From Siphonodentalium dalli (Eukaryota > Mollusca > Scaphopoda > Gadilida > Siphonodentaliidae): a stretch of DNA of 64,000 nt. A program made the position numbers and the translations under genes. Location: contig CP136066.1 of assembly GCA_032622095.1 (NCBI GenBank), positions 202,826,978 to 202,890,977 on the forward strand, in the 5' to 3' direction. How positions within the stretch are numbered: position 1 is the first letter of the stretch; every line of letters begins with the position of its first letter. A model generated the notes under the pieces. The model had not been told where the DNA came from, did not search any database, and worked only from the letters and a program-made list of their open reading frames with translations. Shown here piece by piece: positions 59,128 to 64,000 of the stretch.

Positions 59128-59784
59128 TCAGATCTTTTCCTTCAGCGCACTCTTGAAGGAATCCACAGGCTGTTGTTGTAGGATTAAGGATTCCTCCAGC
59201 TGATTCCAGTCGCATATAGTTCGAACAAATGTGGAATTAGCAAATTGAGCTGACACGTATGGTATAATGTAGCCTCGTAACACTGACTGTTGTTCCTTAT
59301 TAGGTGCCGAGGAATTTGGCTGGTGACGTAGGCCTGTCAGAACTTTGCTCTGCGATCTAAGACGCCTTGTTTCGGGTGTAAAGTATTGATTAGGGGGTAT
59401 AGCCGGGACCAATCCGCCCACCACCTTACTCATGAATCCCAGCCGATTTATTTTCCGCCGTTTCTGCGATGTTGGTAAATCTAGCTCGTAGAGGATCTTG
59501 GTCATATATCCATCTTCTTTGCTCTTATAGTCTCTTTTAATGAAACGGGCTGCTCTACGCTGGATTCTTTCCAGCTTGTCGATGTGATTTTGTTGGTAGG
59601 GGTCCCAGATGGTGTCTGCGTAGTCCATGATCTTCAATTTCAAACTTCTCAATTCTTCTTCTTCTGGACAGGTGCATGAGCAGGCCACTGGCACTACATC
59701 ATGCTTGTACCGGTACCAGAAATTCAATTTTGAGACAATATTTTGGTTATGGCCAGATGGCCAGGTAGCTGAGGTACTGTTCAA
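59128..59784 (-). pseudogene. 5'-truncated LINE reverse transcriptase, C-terminal part
   Basis: About 190 residues of the region just after the reverse transcriptase core of a non-LTR retrotransposon (Jockey/CR1-type). Signatures are D-Y-A-D-T-I-W-D-P-Y, I-D-K-L-E-R-I-Q-R-R-A-A-R-F, a K-R-R-K-I-N-R-L helix and near the end I-C-D-W-N-Q-L. The stop is at 59128. The catalytic palm with YxDD and the endonuclease are absent, so it is a dead 5'-truncated insertion. The first 45 or so codons of the frame are unrelated flanking sequence. It lies inside the 14.9-kb segment. Confidence 0.82.
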
Positions 59785-60377
59785 TACTATAGTTGATCCG
59801 TTTCGTTATCGTAACTTAATTCTTACTGTTCCGGGAATTGAAATTTGTTTTGTCACATGAAATTCAGTCTTTTTCGATATTTGCGCACATCCATGCGGAA
59901 AAATCGGCGAATCTTATATAAGTCCACAGTTTATCCGTTTGTAGCCAATACACCATTTCCTTCTGTCAATCCGCGTTGATTCGCGACAAAATTAACTCAA
60001 AACACCACAAGGAATTATCCGCGCTAGATTTTGAAGAACGGTATTAACTAAAAGTTAAGATTGTAATTTGGCTGCAGAAACGAAACGAAACGAATTTTGA
60101 AACACAATGATTGTATTCACTAATATTTTCCTGTTGGTATATGGTCTACTATAGTATATGCAATCATTTATTTGAAATAATAAGTATCACTTAGAGAATA
60201 ATTCTTACTGATAATTAGAAATATCTTTATTTTGTATCACTTTAATATTAAATAATGGCCCTGAAAATTGTCTGTTTGTCAGTTTAATGTTCACTAATTA
60301 TAGCTAGGCTGTTAGATAAAGTATGATATTGCTTCATTTGTCCGGGGTAGTGTATTGTCATACTGTCATAATAAACT

Positions 60378-62720
60378 TCAAGTAATAAGGTAACTACTCG
60401 TCAATGATGCTTGAATACATAAATGATTAATAAGGTAACAACTACCCGTCAATGATCGACGTCTTAATATAGAAAGGTTTTATAAGGTAACTAACTACAC
60501 GGCAATGGTACTTATTATAGAAGGTTAATAATTTAACTTCTTGTCAATGATGCTTTAATATAGAAAGGGTTAATAAGGTAACTACCCGTCAATAATGCTT
60601 TAGTGTATAAATGGTTACTAAGGTAACTACATGTCAATGATGCTTTAATAAAGAAAAAAGGGTTAATAAGATAAAGTTCTACACGTCAATGATGCTTAAA
60701 TATAGAAAGGGCTAATAGGGTAACTACACGCCAATGATGTTTTAATATAGAAAGGGTTAATATGGTAATTGCACGCCAATGGTGCTTTAATATAGAAAGG
60801 GTTAATATGGTAACTACCGTCCATGATGCTTTAATATAGAACTGGCTACTATGATAACTACATGTCAATGATGCTTTATTGTAGAAAGGGTTAATAATGT
60901 AACTAATCACCAATGATACTCATTATAAAAAGGGTTAATAAGGTAACTACCTGTCAATTATTGCTTCAACGTAGAAAGGGTTAATAAGGTAATTACACGC
61001 CAATGGTGCTTTAATATAGAAAGGGTTAATATGGTAACTATCAGTCAATGATGCTTTAATATAGAAAGTGTTATAATATGGTAACTGCACGTCAATGATG
61101 CTTTGATACAAAAATGATTAATAAGGAAGGTAATTACCCGTCAATGGCGCTTTAATATAGAAATGGTTTATAATGTAACTACTCACCAATGATACTTAGT
61201 ATAGAAAGGGTTGTTTAATGTAACTACCTGTCAATTAATGCTTTAATATAGAAAGGGTTAATAAGGTAACTACACGCCAATGATACTTAGTATAGAAAGG
61301 ATTAGTAAGGTAACTACACGCAATGATACTTTAGTATATAGAGGGTTAATTAGGCAACTACCCGTCAACGATGCTTTAATATAGAAAGGGTTAACATGGT
61401 AACTACACGTCAATGATATTTTAATGAAGAAAGGGCTAATAAGGTAACTACATGTCAATGCTGCTTTAATACAGAAATGGTTAATAAGGTAACTTCACGT
61501 CAATGATGCTTTAATATTGAAAGGGTTAATAATGTAACAACTCACCAATGATACTTAGTATAGAACGGGTTAATAAGATAACTACCCAGCAATAATGATG
61601 CTTTAATATAGAAAGGGTTATAATAAGGTAACTACAAGTCAATGATGCTTTAATACATAAATGGTTAATAAGGTAACTACCCGCCAATGGCGCTTTAATA
61701 TAGAAAGGGTTAATAATGCAACTACTCACCAATGATACTTAGTATAGAAAGGGTTGTTTAATGTAACTACCTGTCAATTAATGCTTTAATATAGAAAGGG
61801 TTAATAAGGTAACTATACGCCAATGATACTTAGTATAGAAAGGGTTAGTAAGGTAACTACACGACAATGATACTTTAGTATATAGAGGGTTAATTAGGCA
61901 ACTACCCGACAACGATGCTTTAATATAGAAAGGGTTAACATGGTAACTACACGTCAATGATATTTTAATAAAGAAATGGCTAATAAGGTAACTACATGTC
62001 AATGCTGCTTTAATACAGAAATGGTTAATAAGGTAACTTCACGTCAATGATGCTTTAATATAGAAAGGGTTAATAATGTAACAACTCACCAATGATACTT
62101 AGTATAGAACGGGTTAATAAGATAACTACCCAGCAATAATGATGCTTTAATATAGAAAGGGTTAAAATACGGTAACTACAAGTCAATGATGCTTTAATAC
62201 ATAAATGGTTAATAAGGTAACTACCCGCCAATGGCGCTTTAATATAGAAAGGGTTAATAATGCAACTACTCACCAATGATACTTAGTATAGAAAGGGTTA
62301 ATAAGGTAACTACCTGTCAATTAATGCTTTAATATAGAAAGGGTTAATAACGTAACTACACGCCAACGGTACTTAGTATAGAAAGGGTTAATAAGGTAAC
62401 TATATACGACAATGATACTTTGGTATATACAGAGTTAAGGAGCCAACTACCCGTCAATGATGCTATACTATAGAAAGGGTTAACATTGTAACTACACATC
62501 AATGATATTTTAATATAGAAAGGGTTAATAAGGTAACTTCACATCAATGGTGCGTTAATATAGAAAGGGTTAATAATGTAACTACTCACCAATGTTACTT
62601 AGTATAGAAAGGGTTAATAAGGTAACTAACTACCTGTCAATTAATGATTTAATATAGAATGGTTAATAAGGTAACTACACGCCAATGATGCTGTAATATA
62701 GAAAGGGTTAATAATGTGAC
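60378..62720. repeat. 45-bp minisatellite (about 52 copies) with higher-order repeats
   Basis: Unit of TTAATAAGGTAACTAC, CGTCAATGATGC and TTTAATATAGAAAGGG, 45 bp with small indels. Blocks starting CAATGGCGC at 61142, 61685 and 62229 recur every 543-544 bp, about 12 units. Minus-strand frames in it are repeat translation, not genes. Confidence 0.93.
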
Positions 62721-62749
62721 TTCGATGCAGATTGTACAGTTTATCAAAA

Positions 62750-63085
62750 TAGCACAGGTGTATATATCCGGGTGAACACTGTAGTAAATACCTGGGCGAA
62801 ACCCTGGTGTAAATACCTGGGTGTAAATACTCCGGATAACCTGGGTCTAAATACCCGGGTGTGGCAGCGTCTTCTAAATTATATCCGTAAAAACCCGGGT
62901 AAACTGGGGTTTATACCTAACATATATCGAACACACCTGGGTAAATCTATATAAATCCCTGATTTACCTGGGTGTAACCTGGGTGTGACCTGGGTGTGAC
63001 CTGGGTGGAACCAGGGTAAAACCTATATGTACCGGGGTATACCTAGGTAAACACCAAGATTTACCCAGGTACATTTTTATATGGG
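62750..63085. repeat. ACCTGGGT array, right arm
   Basis: Irregular CCTGGGTGTAAATAC and ACCTGGGTGTGACC units ending in the exact inverse of the 48185 terminus. Confidence 0.8.
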
Positions 63086-63479
63086 CTAGCTAATATTTTG
63101 GGATGGAGAGATGCTAGTGTTTAGTCCGAGACCGCGCGCATAGCCTTCTTATGACACGAGTTACGCCCAGGATCTGTGGCGGGAATCTGTGGTGTATTTT
63201 ACTCGATTTACCTAACAAAGCAATACATGATGCTATATACGTCGGAAAGAGTGACATCTTATGGTCAGAATGGTGTATAATAATCTAACTTTAATGTTAA
63301 ATTACACATAGAATATTCCGGTTGATTGCCACAAACATCTTTGTTTTTTCTGTTTGTTTACTTAACTGAAAGCCGAAGAACTTCGGCATTGTCCGGTGTT
63401 TGTTCTGAGTATTCTAGTTTCCGTTTCTATATATAGCGCGGGGTTTTCCGACAAAATGGCGAAAACCGATCGCCGCAAA

Positions 63480-63735
63480 GTCCAGTTTCCAATGTGCTTT
63501 GAGAACAATTCCCGCACTAAAAACTTAATGACATAATGGAGGATCAGAAAGGTAGTTTTGTTGACAATTTTCGCAAGCAACTTGTCAAAATTGGAGCAAA
63601 TTAGAACTCTTGTGTCTGACTTGCCATGCGTGTGATTTTCATCCATGTGCATTTTGACTTTTGTGTTGATAAAATAATCGGAGAACCGAATCACACAGTT
63701 TCGAAATATAGTTCTTCCGTTTTAGTGGGACTTTT
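63480..63735. repeat. Dispersed repeat, inverted partner of 40430-40690
   Basis: CCAATGTGCTTTGAGAACAA, GGAGAACCGAATCACAC and AGTTCTTCCGTTTTAGTGGG pair with the earlier copy on the other strand. The short minus-strand frame across it is not supported as a gene. Confidence 0.65.
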
Positions 63736-64000
63736 CAAACTTAAGGTTAAAAATTTATACAAATTTTGTTTGATTTTTTGTGTGCTTAACAAGAGCAGTA
63801 TATTTCTCTGTTCGCTTAGTATATATCTTAATTTCGCTGAAGTCCACCAAATGTGGGAAATGGAGCACCATATTATTTATTCTAATGCTCGTTGTGTATA
63901 CACTGTTTTAAACTTTGAGAGGGTTGTAATTCCCCGTAATTTATTTAATGTATTACATTTATATCTTCAATGTTTAATTAATCCATTTATTTTTTATTTA

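Larger units (their letters stand above)
48185..63085. mobile_element. 14.9-kb segment with inverted ends; possible giant non-autonomous element
   Basis: Left end CCCATATAAAAATGTACCTG (48185) continues GGTAAATC; the right end at 63058-63085 is its exact inverse for about 28 bp. Both ends are followed inward by ACCTGGGT-rich arrays. Flanks 48170-48184 and 63086-63100 show no convincing target duplication beyond CT. There is no transposase, polymerase or integrase frame inside. An alternative is two unrelated insertions of one repeat in opposite orientation. Confidence 0.5.

Noticed and set aside
48185-63085. Polinton/Maverick or Helitron
   Set aside because: No polymerase, integrase, ATPase, capsid or Rep/helicase frame exists, and the ends do not match those groups.

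Overview
The window looks like nuclear DNA of an invertebrate animal, most likely a marine lophotrochozoan such as a mollusc. The evidence is spliced coding exons with GT/AG junctions, AT-rich introns packed with short inverted-repeat transposons, and many TACATGTA-type motifs in the right part, which are common in mollusc genomes. The species is an inference; no organelle, bacterial or RNA gene was found.

Left part (about 1.35-35.9 kb, + strand). One gene dominates. I recover 12 exons, the 3' portion of a larger gene, adding to 2,568 nt or 855 residues plus a stop. Their order is half FN3, half VWC, three VWC, FN3, two VWC, two FN3, a transmembrane exon and a short cytoplasmic tail. Nearly all modules are phase 1-1 exons, so they join in frame. 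Cysteine-rich VWC modules, FN3 modules, one membrane helix and a tail of about 38 residues resemble Drosophila Stranded at second (Sas, 'putative epidermal cell surface receptor'), a cell-surface adhesion or signalling ligand.

The main discovery is in this gene. Three tandem arrays are built from its own exon-intron junctions. (1) A 58-bp unit, about 3.8 copies, spans the donor of the first visible exon. (2) A 68-bp unit, 150 copies over 10.2 kb, is half 3' intron with the acceptor and half the start of the next VWC exon; its last copy runs into the real exon. (3) A 21-bp unit, about 42 copies, spans the donor of an FN3 exon. There the first 16 or so donors are in frame, so alternative donor use could add seven-residue Cys-containing blocks.

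The introns hold several short transposon families: piggyBac-like elements with TTAA target sites, a family with TGTGACCCGCC ends, PIF/Harbinger-like elements with 3-bp TAA/TTA duplications, and many foldbacks. Two families with different ends carry the same hairpin module.

Middle part (about 36-48.2 kb). No intact gene was recognised. It has a 148-bp tandem array, more MITEs and foldbacks, and at 46.4-48.3 kb a GC-rich minus-strand coding region broken by frame changes and a stop, of unknown function.

Right part (48,185-63,085). A 14.9-kb segment is bounded by an exact inverted repeat of about 28 bp followed by ACCTGGGT-rich arrays. It may be one giant non-autonomous element. Inside are mariner-like and Harbinger-like MITEs, foldbacks, a 5'-truncated LINE reverse-transcriptase fragment and a 45-bp minisatellite with higher-order repeats, but no intact gene. 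TACATGTA motifs are far denser here than to the left.
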